Source: Brumicola pallidula DSM 14239 = ACAM 615
GTDB taxonomy: Bacteria > Pseudomonadota > Gammaproteobacteria > Enterobacterales > Alteromonadaceae
DNA: 64,000 bases
Direction of reading: 5' to 3'
Assembly: GCF_000428905.1 (NCBI RefSeq)
Contig: NZ_AUAV01000017.1
Location: forward strand, 62,001 to 126,000
Shown: positions 1 through 9,660 of the stretch, piece after piece
Layout of the letters: each line of letters opens with the position of its first letter
Position numbering within the stretch: position 1 is the stretch's first letter
Position numbers and translations under genes: made by a program
Notes under the pieces: generated by a model
What the model saw: the letters and a program-made list of their open reading frames with translations, nothing else
Databases searched by the model: none
What the model was told of the DNA's origin: nothing

Positions 1-1
1 A

Positions 2-832
2 ATTGGAATAGTGCCCATTATTAGCAAACAGAGCATCAATCTTGTTCAAGAAATGCCCTTGATATGGGATTCAGCACAAAAATGGCTCGCGAGTTTGCCT
101 CGTAAGTATCCGGATTTAATTGAAGTTGATTACATTAAAAACGCGATGGCTAGCTTAAATCAGCGAATAGTTGGAATAGGTCAGCAGGTAATTAGTATTT
201 CGGTTAGTTCAATTGGTAATTTAGCTGCTTTGTTGATCTACATGATATTGGTACCGCTAATGGTCTTTTTCATGTTGAAGGACAAAGAATTATTTCTTAA
301 GAGTATTTCCAGAGTGCTACCGAACGAGCGTCGCCTAATCAGCCAGGTTGGTGAGGAAATGAACTTGCAGATAGCAAATTACATTCGAGGCAAGGTAATC
401 GAAATTCTCATTGTCGGCGGTTTAACATCCGCAGCTTTTGCGTTTATGGATCTGCGTTATTCCTTGCTGCTCGGAGTGTTGGTTGGATTTTCGGTATTGA
501 TACCTTATATAGGCGCTGCGGTAGTGACTATCCCGGTCGCTATTGTGGGTTTATTTCAATTTGGGGTGGGGCCTGAGTTTTGGTATCTAATGCTTGTGTA
601 TACCATTATTCAGGCATTAGATGGTAACGTAATCGTACCGGTGCTGTTCTCCGAAGCAGTCAGTCTGCATCCGCTCTACATCATTATTGCTGTGCTGGTG
701 TTTGGCGGGATGTGGGGATTCTGGGGCGTGTTTTTTGCTATTCCTTTAGCCACCCTAGTGAAAGCTGTTATTGCTGCCTGGTCGTCGCCCGTTGAGGCCG
801 ACTCAGGCCCTGAGCTAATTGAAACTAAATAG
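2..832 (+). CDS. PerM/YhhT family (AI-2E transporter-like) membrane protein, 5' end outside window
   Basis: This is the C-terminal part (276 residues visible) of a polytopic inner-membrane protein of the AI-2E transporter/PerM superfamily. The frame is open from base 2 without a stop, and family members are about 350 residues, so the gene starts left of the window; the GTG at 11 is probably internal. Several long hydrophobic segments are visible, and the late glycine-rich stretch around GGMWGFWGVFFAIP followed by a short charged tail is typical of the family. The substrate is not predictable: some members export AI-2, others act as Na+/H+ antiporters or permeases. A strong terminator follows immediately. 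Family assignment is good; function is open. Confidence 0.8.
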   Translation: MGIVPIISKQSINLVQEMPLIWDSAQKWLASLPRKYPDLIEVDYIKNAMASLNQRIVGIGQQVISISVSSIGNLAALLIYMILVPLMVFFMLKDKELFLKSISRVLPNERRLISQVGEEMNLQIANYIRGKVIEILIVGGLTSAAFAFMDLRYSLLLGVLVGFSVLIPYIGAAVVTIPVAIVGLFQFGVGPEFWYLMLVYTIIQALDGNVIVPVLFSEAVSLHPLYIIIAVLVFGGMWGFWGVFFAIPLATLVKAVIAAWSSPVEADSGPELIETK

Positions 833-840
833 TAGAACAA

Positions 841-870
841 AAAAAGACGATCATTTCAGATCGTCTTTTT
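841..870. terminator. Bidirectional rho-independent terminator between the PerM-like gene and bcp
   Basis: A perfect 12-bp inverted repeat (AAAAAGACGATC / GATCGTCTTTTT) has a 6-nt loop, with an A-run on the left and a T-run on the right. It lies 8 bp after the PerM-like stop and 15 bp beyond the bcp stop, so it can end both converging transcripts. Confidence 0.9.
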
Positions 871-884
871 TCTTGACGCCGATG

Positions 885-1346
885 TTAAACTAACAAGTCT
901 AAAACAACTTGATGATGTTCTTTGGTTTTAAACTTATCAAGCACATGATTAATAACACCATTTTCATCTATTAGGAAGCTGAGGCGGTGTATTCCATCAT
1001 ATTCTTTGCCCATGAATTTTTTCAGGCCCCATACACCAAAGGCATCAGCAACAGCATGGTCCTCGTCACTTAGTAGCGTGAAGTTTAATGATTCTTTTTC
1101 AATAAACTTAGGCAAACGTTTTACTGCGTCTGGACTAATACCAAGCACAACAACATTTTTATTATCTAAATTGTTTTTTATATCGCGCAAGCCTTGAGCT
1201 TGGATCGTACACCCAGGCGTCATCGCTTTTGGATAAAAATAAACTAATATTTTTTTACCCGCAAAATCGGCTAAAGAAACAGCGTCATCAGATTGGTTTT
1301 GTAGCGTAAATTGCGGTGCTTTATCACCAGCTTTCAATGTGTTCAT
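885..1346 (-). CDS. bcp: Thioredoxin-dependent thiol peroxidase (Bcp/PrxQ), single-cysteine variant
   Basis: A 153-residue peroxiredoxin of the BCP/PrxQ family that reduces H2O2 and organic hydroperoxides in the cytoplasm. The sequence aligns end to end with E. coli Bcp, including LVYFYPKAMTPGCT around the peroxidatic Cys46. I chose the ATG giving MNTLKAGDKAPQ because it matches E. coli; a longer in-frame start six codons upstream is less likely. The start lies inside the last codons of gcvR (about 23 bp overlap), so the two genes are translationally linked, as in the E. coli gcvR-bcp pair. Oddity: the resolving Cys of E. coli Bcp, five residues after the peroxidatic Cys, is Gln here (QAQGL), and the protein has no other cysteine. 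Confidence 0.93.
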   Translation of the reverse strand: MNTLKAGDKAPQFTLQNQSDDAVSLADFAGKKILVYFYPKAMTPGCTIQAQGLRDIKNNLDNKNVVVLGISPDAVKRLPKFIEKESLNFTLLSDEDHAVADAFGVWGLKKFMGKEYDGIHRLSFLIDENGVINHVLDKFKTKEHHQVVLDLLV

Positions 1347-1884
1347 TTTCTTCCTTAATTTCATTATGTGTTACTTTGCCAGACAGGCCCAATTTACACA
1401 TGAGTTGTTTTATTTCTTCATCAAAATTAACTAAATCTAATTCTTTGGTCGCACTGAGTACCATTTTACATTTTACATTTTCGACGTTCGTTGTCTTATC
1501 AATAAAGGTTCGTTGTCTAAATGCACTAACAGATACTTGGCGTTCAGCAAGAAAACCAGTGACTCGCGTAATTATTCCTTTGGCATCTTCTCCAGAAAAT
1601 TCCAAATTAATAAGTTGCTCTAAATTCTGTTTTGCGTGTCCACTCGTGCGTTTTATCATTGAGAGCAGATCATACTTCATGCACAAGCTCGACAGCTGCA
1701 CTTCCAATTTAGTAATTGCTGATTGGGTACCCTCAACAATCATGGAAAGCGAAAAGTCGGTACCGTAAATAACATGACGACTGTCGAGAATGTTGCAGCA
1801 TTTATCATGCACACACGCGCTAATCTCACTTAAAATACCTAACTTGTCGGCACCTAAAATATTCACAATAATCTGTTGATTCAT
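1324..1884 (-). CDS. gcvR: Glycine cleavage system transcriptional repressor GcvR (two ACT domains)
   Basis: A 186-residue protein with two ACT-type regulatory domains (roughly residues 5-75 and 95-170) and no DNA-binding domain. In E. coli GcvR binds GcvA and blocks activation of gcvTHP when glycine is low. The first domain carries the pattern GADKLGILSEIS, followed by CNILDSR, which matches E. coli GcvR (GADRPGIVNTIT, CNIEDSR). It is transcribed away from dapA, with bcp overlapping its 3' end, the same arrangement as in E. coli. No gcvA is present in the window, so the partner is inferred. Confidence 0.9.
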   Translation of the reverse strand: MNQQIIVNILGADKLGILSEISACVHDKCCNILDSRHVIYGTDFSLSMIVEGTQSAITKLEVQLSSLCMKYDLLSMIKRTSGHAKQNLEQLINLEFSGEDAKGIITRVTGFLAERQVSVSAFRQRTFIDKTTNVENVKCKMVLSATKELDLVNFDEEIKQLMCKLGLSGKVTHNEIKEENEHIESW

Positions 1885-2066
1885 ACTAATTTTGTACTTG
1901 TAGATGGGGAACCGGATATTAGCACAAGTAAAAATTGAGGAACATTGTTAGTCAAAATATGTTGTCACATAAAATATCAGAAAAAAATGTATTGCCAATA
2001 GGCTTTATGTGCTTGTGTTTATTGCTTGTGAACACTAACATGGCGGGCAGATTTAAAGGGGGAATA

Positions 2067-2945
2067 ATGTTCAAAGGAAGTTATGTCGCGTTAGTTACAC
2101 CTATGTTGCCAAATGGCCGCGTAGACGTTACTAGTTTGAAAAGGTTGGTTGAGTTTCATATAGACAATGGTACGCATGGTATTGTTGCGGTAGGGACAAC
2201 CGGCGAATCAGCAACCTTGCCATTTAAAGAACATATTGACGTGGTTAAATTGATTATTGAGTTTGTCGATAAAAAGATACCTGTGATGGCAGGGAGCGGC
2301 GCGAACTCTACGTCAGAAGCTATATTCTTAAGTGAACAAATGTGTGGTTTAGGGGTCGATGGATTTTTAAGCGTCGTTCCTTACTATAACAAACCTCAAC
2401 AGGCAGGCATGGTTGCGCACTTTAACGCAATTGCGGACGCGACAGATATTCCCTTAATGTTATACAATGTGCCTGGACGAACGGTAGCTGACATGTTGCC
2501 AGAAACCGTTGCTGAGTTATCAAAGCACAAGAACATTGTTGGTATTAAAGATGCGACCGGCGATTTATCGAGGTTAGAGCAAACCAAATCGTTAGTCGCT
2601 GAAGATTTTTTATTTTTCAGTGGTGATGACGACTCTGGTTGCAACTTTATGTGTCAGGGTGGCGATGGCGTCATATCGGTAACCGCCAATATAGTGCCAA
2701 AAGCAATGGCATCCATGTGCGAAGCCGCGCTGCAAGGCGACGTGCAATTATCGCAGCAATTAAATAATCAAATAATCGAGTTACATCGGATTTTGTTTGT
2801 TGAACCAAATCCGGTTATGCCAAAGTGGGCATTATATAAAATGGGTCTTATCGATGATGCTTTTTTGCGACTTCCAATGGTTCTGCCTGAACTTAACAGT
2901 CAAAAAGCAATCGAAGAGACTCTTAGTGCGTTGAATTTAATTTAG
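2067..2945 (+). CDS. dapA: 4-hydroxy-tetrahydrodipicolinate synthase
   Basis: DapA condenses pyruvate with aspartate semialdehyde, the first step specific to lysine and diaminopimelate synthesis. The 292-residue product shows the Schiff-base Lys161 in GIKDATGD, the GTTGES motif at residues 43-48, Tyr133 and Arg138, all at E. coli numbering. A longer open frame begins at 1935, but its first 44 codons encode a non-homologous hydrophobic stretch; the ATG at 2067 is preceded by a strong AAAGGGGGA Shine-Dalgarno and starts exactly like known DapA (MFKGSYVALVTP). It is the first gene of dapA-bamC-purC(-dsbC) and is divergent from gcvR, as in E. coli. Confidence 0.97.
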   Translation: MFKGSYVALVTPMLPNGRVDVTSLKRLVEFHIDNGTHGIVAVGTTGESATLPFKEHIDVVKLIIEFVDKKIPVMAGSGANSTSEAIFLSEQMCGLGVDGFLSVVPYYNKPQQAGMVAHFNAIADATDIPLMLYNVPGRTVADMLPETVAELSKHKNIVGIKDATGDLSRLEQTKSLVAEDFLFFSGDDDSGCNFMCQGGDGVISVTANIVPKAMASMCEAALQGDVQLSQQLNNQIIELHRILFVEPNPVMPKWALYKMGLIDDAFLRLPMVLPELNSQKAIEETLSALNLI

Positions 2946-2956
2946 TTAGGTTTTTA

Positions 2957-4057
2957 ATGAAATATAAAGCGGTAGGTTTAAGTCTCGTTGCATTCGCCAT
3001 AGTTGGCTGTGCGGGCAAGGCAGAGCGTGAATTAGCATCAGGTAGTTATAAATACTTGGAAGCGGCACAACATAAGACAATGGATGTTCCTGAAGATTTA
3101 GATTCTCCGAATTATTCTCAACGATACATATTGCCCGAGTTAGGTGAGAACGCGCCAACCGATCTAAAAGGTAAAAAATTAAAGATCATCCCACCGACAT
3201 TAATATTGCCATTGGTGACCGGAACGCATGTAGAGGAAGGTTCAGGGAGCGCTAAAGTTCTGTTTGACCAAGTTGATGATAGCGAACCTTTACAAAAAAC
3301 GGTTTGGGACACCGTACTAACTTATTTGGAGAAAAGTAACGTTGGCGTTGAAAAATTCGATAAAGACAACAACATATTAGTTACCAACTGGGTAACCGAA
3401 GTGCGCGAAGTCCCTACTAGTTGGTACGACTTTACTGATAATTTTATATCTGTGAATAAAAAATTCAAATTTACTATGGAGTTAGCTCCACACGGGCGCA
3501 CAGCATCACTCAAAACCGAACTGGTTGATTATGTAGATGAGAATGGTCAATCCGTAATAGAACAGGTTGATTTGATCAGTAAACGTACCGACGAATCAAA
3601 TTTCCTGAATAGCGTTATTATTGAATATGATTTTGGTATTCGCCTTGCGAACACGCAACGGATAGCAACAATCCGTCAAGGTTTCAATAGTGAAATGGGC
3701 TTTAACTCGAATGGCGACCCTGCATTTATGGTTGATGCCGTTTATGAAAACACATGGCCGCGGTTATTACTTGTTTTACGTAAAATGGGCTTTGACGTTA
3801 AAGATTTAGACCAATCAACGGGTCTGTTGTTTGTGCAATATAATGGTGTTGAAAGTTCTTGGTGGTCAGGTTTATTGGGCAGTAAAGATGAACTTGATAT
3901 TGAAAAAGATGAGTACCGCTTGAAGCTAGAAGGGATAGGTGAGAAAACCGCGGTTACCTTCATGGATGATGAGAGTAAGCCCTTTGACGCGAAACAAGCA
4001 GTAAAAATATTTGCACCATTTAAAGATTATATGGGCAATGAAGATCTAGATATTTAG
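2957..4057 (+). CDS. bamC: Outer membrane protein assembly factor BamC (lipoprotein)
   Basis: BamC (formerly NlpB) is a lipoprotein of the BAM complex that inserts beta-barrel proteins into the outer membrane. The 366-residue product has a short signal peptide with the lipobox IVGC (Cys18 is the lipidated residue). It is followed by an N-terminal region with the BamD-binding character of the family (a conserved [14 protein letters not shown]-type stretch) and two helix-grip domains. It starts 11 bp after dapA and is followed 17 bp later by purC, the conserved gammaproteobacterial order. Length is close to E. coli BamC (344). Confidence 0.93.
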   Translation: MKYKAVGLSLVAFAIVGCAGKAERELASGSYKYLEAAQHKTMDVPEDLDSPNYSQRYILPELGENAPTDLKGKKLKIIPPTLILPLVTGTHVEEGSGSAKVLFDQVDDSEPLQKTVWDTVLTYLEKSNVGVEKFDKDNNILVTNWVTEVREVPTSWYDFTDNFISVNKKFKFTMELAPHGRTASLKTELVDYVDENGQSVIEQVDLISKRTDESNFLNSVIIEYDFGIRLANTQRIATIRQGFNSEMGFNSNGDPAFMVDAVYENTWPRLLLVLRKMGFDVKDLDQSTGLLFVQYNGVESSWWSGLLGSKDELDIEKDEYRLKLEGIGEKTAVTFMDDESKPFDAKQAVKIFAPFKDYMGNEDLDI

Positions 4058-4074
4058 GCTTAGGGGCTCTTTCC

Positions 4075-4791
4075 ATGCAAAAACGAGATGAATTGTATCG
4101 CGGCAAGGCAAAAACTGTTTTTTTAACTGACGATACTGACAAGTTAGTATTGTATTTTAGAAATGATACGTCGGCTTTCGACGGTGAAAAAATTGAGCAA
4201 CTTGAGCGTAAAGGCGAAGTAAACAATAAATTCAATCACTTTATCATGCAAAAACTCGAAGCAGCCGGCATAAAAACGCAAGTTGAGTCTTTGCTGTCAG
4301 ACACTGAATGTGTTGTAAAAAAATTGACTATGATACCGGTCGAATGCGTTGTTAGAAATATTGCAGCAGGTTCAATGGTACGCCGTCTTGGTATAGAAGA
4401 AGGGCTTGTTTTAGATCCCCCCACATTTGAGTTTTTCCTGAAAAATGATGCTTTGCACGATCCAATGGTAAATGATTATCATATCACCGCTTTTGGATGG
4501 GCAACTCAAGAGCAAATAGATGAAATGAAACGTCTTACCTTTGCTGTCAATGATGTATTGAAACCATTATTTGAAGAAGGTGGTATGTTGCTTGTTGACT
4601 ATAAACTGGAGTTTGGTTTGAGCAACGGCGAACTTATTTTAGGTGATGAATTTACGCCAGATGGTTGCCGACTTTGGGATAAAGAAACTCGCAAAAAGTT
4701 AGACAAAGACAGATTTAGACAAGGTTTAGGTTCAGTCGTTGAGTCATATATTGAAGTGGCGAAAAGGATTGGTCTCGACCTCAACTTTTAG
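4075..4791 (+). CDS. purC: Phosphoribosylaminoimidazole-succinocarboxamide synthase (SAICAR synthase)
   Basis: PurC joins CAIR and aspartate with ATP to give SAICAR in purine synthesis. The 238-residue product begins with the family pattern [11 protein letters not shown] (phosphate-binding) and contains the family-specific stretch around [18 protein letters not shown] and the GDEFTPD motif near the C terminus. Length matches the E. coli enzyme (237). It is the third gene of the dapA operon, with a 17-bp gap to bamC, and dsbC follows after 40 bp. Confidence 0.97.
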   Translation: MQKRDELYRGKAKTVFLTDDTDKLVLYFRNDTSAFDGEKIEQLERKGEVNNKFNHFIMQKLEAAGIKTQVESLLSDTECVVKKLTMIPVECVVRNIAAGSMVRRLGIEEGLVLDPPTFEFFLKNDALHDPMVNDYHITAFGWATQEQIDEMKRLTFAVNDVLKPLFEEGGMLLVDYKLEFGLSNGELILGDEFTPDGCRLWDKETRKKLDKDRFRQGLGSVVESYIEVAKRIGLDLNF

Positions 4792-4831
4792 ATACTTATT
4801 TAATTGAAAATACTATTTTAAGAGAAAAAAA

Positions 4832-5611
4832 ATGATTATAAGAAGTCTTTTAATACTCGTCGCTATGACTAGTTTTGCAAATGTCGCTTATGCGCAACAG
4901 AGCGATTTGGAGCAAGTCGAAAATAACTTAAGGAATGCAAATGCGCAATTTGGAAGTGCGAGAATTGTGGTCGTGCGTGAATTAAGCAACGAAAAATTTC
5001 CTGGTTTGTATGAAGTGAACGTGGATGGCCAATCACTCGTTGTGTCTAAAGATGGGACCAGAGCTATTGTCGGTGATGTCTTTGATTTAGAGAAGATGAT
5101 CAACCTAACGCGAATAGAAAAGCAAAAAGGACAAGTGGTTATCGTGGAGCAAGAGATAGCCAAATTGGATAAAAACGATTTTGTTATCTATCCTGCAAAA
5201 GGAAAATCGATTGGTCAACTCTACGTATTCTCTGATACCACTTGTGGTTACTGCAAAAAACTTCATTTAGAAGTTCAAGATTATCAAAATGCAGGCATAG
5301 ATGTTAAGTACATTCCATACCCAAGAAGCGAACTAGTTGACGGCCAACCTGCGTTTGAAAACATGAAACAGGTTATGTGCGCAAAAGATAAAGCGGCGGC
5401 AATGACAAAAATTAAAGCCGGTACTGACAACGGTGAATTCGTTCAAGAAAGTTATGCGCAAGAATGTGTAGACAGCGTTATAAAAGGAAAGATGGCTGGC
5501 CAAAACGTTAGATTAGAAGGGACTCCGTTTATGTATTTAACCAAAGGTCAGATACAAATTGTTCCGGGCTATCAACCTTCAGAAAATATTATCTCGTTAT
5601 TTACCAAGTAA
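4832..5611 (+). CDS. dsbC: Periplasmic disulfide isomerase DsbC
   Basis: A 259-residue periplasmic protein with a cleavable signal peptide (about 21 residues, ending AYA), an N-terminal DsbC dimerisation domain (about 25-85), a linker and a thioredoxin-fold domain with active site CGYC at residues 138-141. The cis-proline loop GTPF and the second structural cysteine pair (MC..., ...EC) are present. DsbC repairs wrongly formed disulfides and is kept reduced by DsbD. It lies 40 bp after purC with its own AAGAGAAAAAAA-type ribosome site. In other genera dsbC usually sits between xerD and recJ, so its place after purC is a local arrangement. Confidence 0.93.
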   Translation: MIIRSLLILVAMTSFANVAYAQQSDLEQVENNLRNANAQFGSARIVVVRELSNEKFPGLYEVNVDGQSLVVSKDGTRAIVGDVFDLEKMINLTRIEKQKGQVVIVEQEIAKLDKNDFVIYPAKGKSIGQLYVFSDTTCGYCKKLHLEVQDYQNAGIDVKYIPYPRSELVDGQPAFENMKQVMCAKDKAAAMTKIKAGTDNGEFVQESYAQECVDSVIKGKMAGQNVRLEGTPFMYLTKGQIQIVPGYQPSENIISLFTK

Positions 5612-5641
5612 ATATAAAAGTAACGTAGGGTTAGCAGATAT

Positions 5642-5706
5642 AAACCGTTTGTTGATTTCAAACACTCTATTATTAGGGGACTTGAAACTGATAAGCGGTT
5701 TTTTTA
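5642..5706 (+). terminator. Weak candidate terminator after dsbC
   Basis: An imperfect long hairpin pairs AAACCG at 5642-5647 with CGGTTT at 5696-5701, with a second paired block TTTCAA / TTGAAA inside, and then a T-run. Position after dsbC fits a 3' end; the stem is interrupted, so support is moderate to low. Confidence 0.4.
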
Positions 5707-5762
5707 TTGCGCATGAAAATAGTCCAATAAGGCAATTTTGCTTACCGCATAATAAAGGGGGG

Positions 5763-6017
5763 TTAGTATAGTTTGATTTGGATATCGGTAGTTGGCTTGC
5801 AACAACAAGGTAATATTTCGTCATCATCTATGAAGGCAAGGGGATCGGTGGTGTATTCAACCTCACCAGATATCAGTTTAGTTCGACAAGCGCCACAATA
5901 GCCTTCTCTGCAATGAAAATGAACTTCGATATTTTGCTGTTCTAGGTGAGACAATAGTGAATCGTCGTTATTCTTGCAATTAAAAGGGTCCGAGCCTTCG
6001 ACTCGGACCTCATACAT
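5763..6017 (-). CDS. yfaE: 2Fe-2S ferredoxin YfaE, RNR cofactor maintenance
   Basis: An 84-residue plant-type [2Fe-2S] ferredoxin, the same length as E. coli YfaE. The four cluster cysteines are in CREGYCGACRTK and the later PCCCKP motif. YfaE delivers electrons for assembly and repair of the diferric-tyrosyl cofactor of NrdB. The ATG at 6017 gives a start like E. coli; a GTG at 6035, one base after the nrdB stop, would add six residues, and neither has a clear Shine-Dalgarno. The open frame extends further upstream inside nrdB but that part is not ferredoxin-like. Last gene of nrdA-nrdB-yfaE. Confidence 0.92.
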   Translation of the reverse strand: MYEVRVEGSDPFNCKNNDDSLLSHLEQQNIEVHFHCREGYCGACRTKLISGEVEYTTDPLAFIDDDEILPCCCKPTTDIQIKLY

Positions 6018-6036
6018 ACCTGATTTTTCTGTCACG

Positions 6037-7167
6037 TTAGAGTTCGAATGCCTCAAAATCCTCAACAGCAACTTCACTGTCAATTTGGCCAACAAGGTAA
6101 CTACTGATTTCAGTTTCTTGAGGAGCAACTTGAACGTTGTCTGAACTAAGATAGTTGTTCATCCAAGGAAGTGGGTTACTTTTGATATCAAAAGGTTGTC
6201 CCATACCAATGGCAGCCATTCTATGGTTAGCAATATATTCGACGTATTGACACAATATTTCTTCATTAAGACCTAACATTGAGCCATTTTTGAAGAGGTA
6301 ATGAGCCCATTCTTTTTCTTGCTCTACCGCTTTCAAGAAAATAGCTTTTGCTTCTTCATGACATTCTGCCGCAATTTCAGCCATCTCAGGATCATCTTTT
6401 CCTTTCGCCCACAAATTAAGTATATGTTGGGTAGAGGTTAAATGAATGTTCTCATCACGAGCAATGAGGCGGATTATTTTAGAATTACCTTCCATCAATT
6501 CACGTTCTGCAAATGCGAATGTACATGCAAATGAAACATAAAAACGTATTGCTTCTAGCGCATTGACTGAATTCATACACAAGTACAATAATTTTTTCAA
6601 TTCTCGCATATTAATGACGTGATTTTTACCGTCAATAATATATTCGCCTTCACCCTGAGTTTGCCACAACTGCGTTGCAAAGATGAGGTCGTCATAATAT
6701 TTAGATATATCAGTCGCACGTTTCTTAATTTCATCATTCACTACAATGTCTTCAAAAATAGCACTCGGATCAGAAAAAAGATTACGTAAAATATGCGTAT
6801 ATGAACGTGAATGTATGGTTTCAAAAAACGACCATGTTTCTACCCACGTTTCTAATTCTGGAATAGAAATAATCGGCAAAAAAGCAATGTTTGGACTGCG
6901 ACCTTGAATCGAATCAAGCAAGGTCTGATACTTTAAATTAGACGTGAAAATGTGTTTTTCAGCATCAGACAACTTTTGAAAATCCATTCTATCTTTGCTG
7001 ACATCAACTTCTTCAGGACGCCAAAAAAACGAAATTTGTTTTTCGATTAACTTTTCGAAAATCGGATGCTTTTGTTGATCGTAGCGAGCTACGTTAACCG
7101 GATTACCGAAAAACATAGGCTCAAGCATCGCATTGTTATTTTCTTGATTAAATGTTGTGTATTTCAT
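6037..7167 (-). CDS. nrdB: Class Ia ribonucleoside-diphosphate reductase, beta subunit
   Basis: NrdB (R2) is the 376-residue radical-generating subunit. Visible are the diiron ligands Asp85, Glu116 and His119 and the radical Tyr123 in HSRSYTHI, one position off the E. coli numbering (Tyr122). Length equals E. coli NrdB. It lies 38 bp downstream of nrdA and is followed by its ferredoxin yfaE, so the three genes form one functional operon. The C-terminal acidic/hydrophobic tail, which docks in NrdA, ends FEAFEL. Confidence 0.97.
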   Translation of the reverse strand: MKYTTFNQENNNAMLEPMFFGNPVNVARYDQQKHPIFEKLIEKQISFFWRPEEVDVSKDRMDFQKLSDAEKHIFTSNLKYQTLLDSIQGRSPNIAFLPIISIPELETWVETWSFFETIHSRSYTHILRNLFSDPSAIFEDIVVNDEIKKRATDISKYYDDLIFATQLWQTQGEGEYIIDGKNHVINMRELKKLLYLCMNSVNALEAIRFYVSFACTFAFAERELMEGNSKIIRLIARDENIHLTSTQHILNLWAKGKDDPEMAEIAAECHEEAKAIFLKAVEQEKEWAHYLFKNGSMLGLNEEILCQYVEYIANHRMAAIGMGQPFDIKSNPLPWMNNYLSSDNVQVAPQETEISSYLVGQIDSEVAVEDFEAFEL

Positions 7168-7205
7168 TGTTTTATATTTTCACTTATTGGTTCAATCAAA
7201 TGAGG

Positions 7206-9527
7206 CTAAATTTTACAAGCGCCGCCAGCACAGTCATCATCTTCTTCAATAATCACTTCTTGTGCTGGTTTAGAAGAGGCTTCTTCTACAAAAGCTTTAT
7301 CAGTATTGTCTGTGGCGCCGTCTCTGGTGTTGTGATAATAAAGCGTCTTAATACCTAATTTGTAGGTTGTCAGTAAGTCTTTTAATAATACCTTCATTGG
7401 TACTTTATTACCTTCATACTTACCTGGGTCATAACTGGTGTTTGCCGAAATAGCTTGGTCAATAAATTTCTGCATAATTGCGACTAACTGCAAGTAGCCA
7501 TCATTCGACTTAAGTTCCCACAAAAGCTCATAGTTATCTTTCAAACGCTGATATTCTGGAACTACTTGTTTCAGAATGCCGTCTTTACTAGCTTTTATAC
7601 TGATATGTCCGCGTGGTGGTTCAATACCATTAGTTGCATTTGAAATTTGTGATGAAGTTTCCGAGGGCATCAGCGCTGATAATGTGCTATTTCGTAAACC
7701 ATGCTTGACTATATCGTTGCGCAAGGTGTCCCAATCGTAATGAAGAGGCTCATTACAGATGCCGTCGACGTCTTTTTTGTAGGTATCAATAGGCATTAAG
7801 CCCTGTGAATAAGTGGTTTCGTTGAACTTGGGACAAGCGCCTTTTTCTTTGGCCAACTCCATTGATGCTTTCAGTAGATAATACTGCATTGCTTCAAATG
7901 TTCTATGAACTAGGCCGTTAGCACTGTGGTCGCTGTATTTAACACCATTTTTAGCAAGGTAATAAGCTAAATTAATAACACCAACACCTAAGGTGCGTCT
8001 GCCCACTGTGGCATTGTATGCCGCAGGAACCGGATAGTCTTGATAATCTAGCAAGCTGTCGAGTGCGCGCACTGCTAAGTCTGATAATTCTTCGAACTCG
8101 TCTAAGCTCTTTATTTCGCCCAAGTTGAATGCTGACAAGGTACAAAGTGCTATTTCACCCTCTTCGTCATTAATGTGTGACAGTGGTTTAGTGGGCAACG
8201 CAATTTCTAAGCATAAGTTACTTTGGCGCACAGGGGCGAATTTTGGGTTGAACGGACTGTGAGTATTGCAATGATCAACATTTTGTAAATAAATTCGGCC
8301 CGTACTTGCACGCTCTTGCATAAATAAACTAAATAGTTCGATGGCCTTAATACGCTTTTTACGAATGCTGTCATCAGCTTCATATATTGTATACAGGCGT
8401 TCAAATTCATCCTGATCCGCAAAGAAAGCCTCATACAAGCCTGGTGTATCTGATGGGCTAAACAAGGTGATGTAATCGTCTTTGATCATTCGGGTATACA
8501 TCAATTTGTTAAATTGTACGCCGTAATCTAAATGACGAACTCGGTTCTCTTCAACCCCACGGTTATTTTTCAATACCAGTAATGATTCAACTTCCATATG
8601 CCACAACGGATAGAAAAGAGTTGCCGCGCCACCACGAACACCGCCTTGAGAGCAACTTTTTACTGCCGTTTGGAAGTGCTTATAAAAAGGGATACAACCG
8701 GTATGAAAAGCTTCGCCGCCTCTAATAGGACTACCCAGTGCTCTAATACGACCGGCGTTAACGCCAATGCCCGCGCGTTGGCTAACGTATTTTACGATCG
8801 CTGATGCTGTCGCATTAATTGAATCTAAGCTGTCACCGGCCTCAATCAACACGCACGAACTGAATTGACGAGTCGGGGTTCTCACACCCGCCATTATTGG
8901 CGTTGGCAGAGATATTTTGAAAGTGGAAGCAGCGTCATAAAAACGCTTAATATAATCCATGCGAGATTTGACTGGGTATTTTGCGAACAGACATGCAGCA
9001 ACTAGAATATATAAGAACTGAGCACTTTCATAAATCTCACCGGTGACGCGATTCTGTACTAGGTATTTACCTTCTAACTGCTTAACGGCGGCATAACTGA
9101 AGTTCATATCACGCCAATGGTCGATGAAATTATCCATTTCTTCAAATTCAGCTTGCGTATAATCTAGCATTAAATGGTTGTCATACTTTTTAGCTTCGAC
9201 CATTTTCTTTACATGAGTGTGAAGTGCTGGCGGCTCAAATTGACCGTAAGCTTTTTTACGTAAATGGAAAATAGCTAAACGTGCGGCGAGGTATTGATAA
9301 TCCGGTGCATCGGTTGAAATAAGATCAGCTGCAGACTTAATTAGAGTTTCGTGAATTTCTGCTGTCTTAATACCGTTGTAAAATTGAATTTGAGCTTTTA
9401 TTTCGACTTGTGACACTGACACATCGGTCAAGCCGTTGGCTGCCCATTTCACCACTTTGTGTATCTTATCTAATTCAATGGGTTCTTGGCTGCCGTTTCT
9501 TTTTGTTACTAGAATAGTACTGTTCAT
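7206..9527 (-). CDS. nrdA: Class Ia ribonucleoside-diphosphate reductase, alpha subunit
   Basis: The 773-residue catalytic subunit R1, reducing NDPs to dNDPs. It has an N-terminal ATP-cone domain for allosteric activity control (first ~95 residues), the NrdA barrel with SSCVLIE and NLCLEI active-site segments, and the flexible C-terminal redox pair Cys766/Cys771 (CAGGACKI) that is re-reduced by thioredoxin or glutaredoxin. Length is close to E. coli NrdA (761). First gene of nrdA-nrdB-yfaE, with a roughly 395-bp upstream region carrying two probable NrdR boxes. Confidence 0.97.
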   Translation of the reverse strand: MNSTILVTKRNGSQEPIELDKIHKVVKWAANGLTDVSVSQVEIKAQIQFYNGIKTAEIHETLIKSAADLISTDAPDYQYLAARLAIFHLRKKAYGQFEPPALHTHVKKMVEAKKYDNHLMLDYTQAEFEEMDNFIDHWRDMNFSYAAVKQLEGKYLVQNRVTGEIYESAQFLYILVAACLFAKYPVKSRMDYIKRFYDAASTFKISLPTPIMAGVRTPTRQFSSCVLIEAGDSLDSINATASAIVKYVSQRAGIGVNAGRIRALGSPIRGGEAFHTGCIPFYKHFQTAVKSCSQGGVRGGAATLFYPLWHMEVESLLVLKNNRGVEENRVRHLDYGVQFNKLMYTRMIKDDYITLFSPSDTPGLYEAFFADQDEFERLYTIYEADDSIRKKRIKAIELFSLFMQERASTGRIYLQNVDHCNTHSPFNPKFAPVRQSNLCLEIALPTKPLSHINDEEGEIALCTLSAFNLGEIKSLDEFEELSDLAVRALDSLLDYQDYPVPAAYNATVGRRTLGVGVINLAYYLAKNGVKYSDHSANGLVHRTFEAMQYYLLKASMELAKEKGACPKFNETTYSQGLMPIDTYKKDVDGICNEPLHYDWDTLRNDIVKHGLRNSTLSALMPSETSSQISNATNGIEPPRGHISIKASKDGILKQVVPEYQRLKDNYELLWELKSNDGYLQLVAIMQKFIDQAISANTSYDPGKYEGNKVPMKVLLKDLLTTYKLGIKTLYYHNTRDGATDNTDKAFVEEASSKPAQEVIIEEDDDCAGGACKI

Positions 9528-9660
9528 TTTTTATTATCGCTCATTGGTCTGCGCCGAGTTAATTAGCGTGATTTGAAAATCCCTTAAAATCCTGCCAAAA
9601 AAACACGGTGTGTAGTGTATGAATTTCCACACTTATTATTTGGTGTTTGTCATTGGATAA

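Noticed and set aside
1935-2066. Longer N terminus for dapA with a hydrophobic segment that could be a signal peptide
   Set aside because: DapA is cytoplasmic, the extension is not homologous, and the ATG at 2067 has a strong ribosome site.
9644-9660. DnaA-box-like TTATCCAAT (minus strand) upstream of nrdA
   Set aside because: Two mismatches from TTATNCACA and only one copy, although DnaA regulates nrdAB in E. coli.
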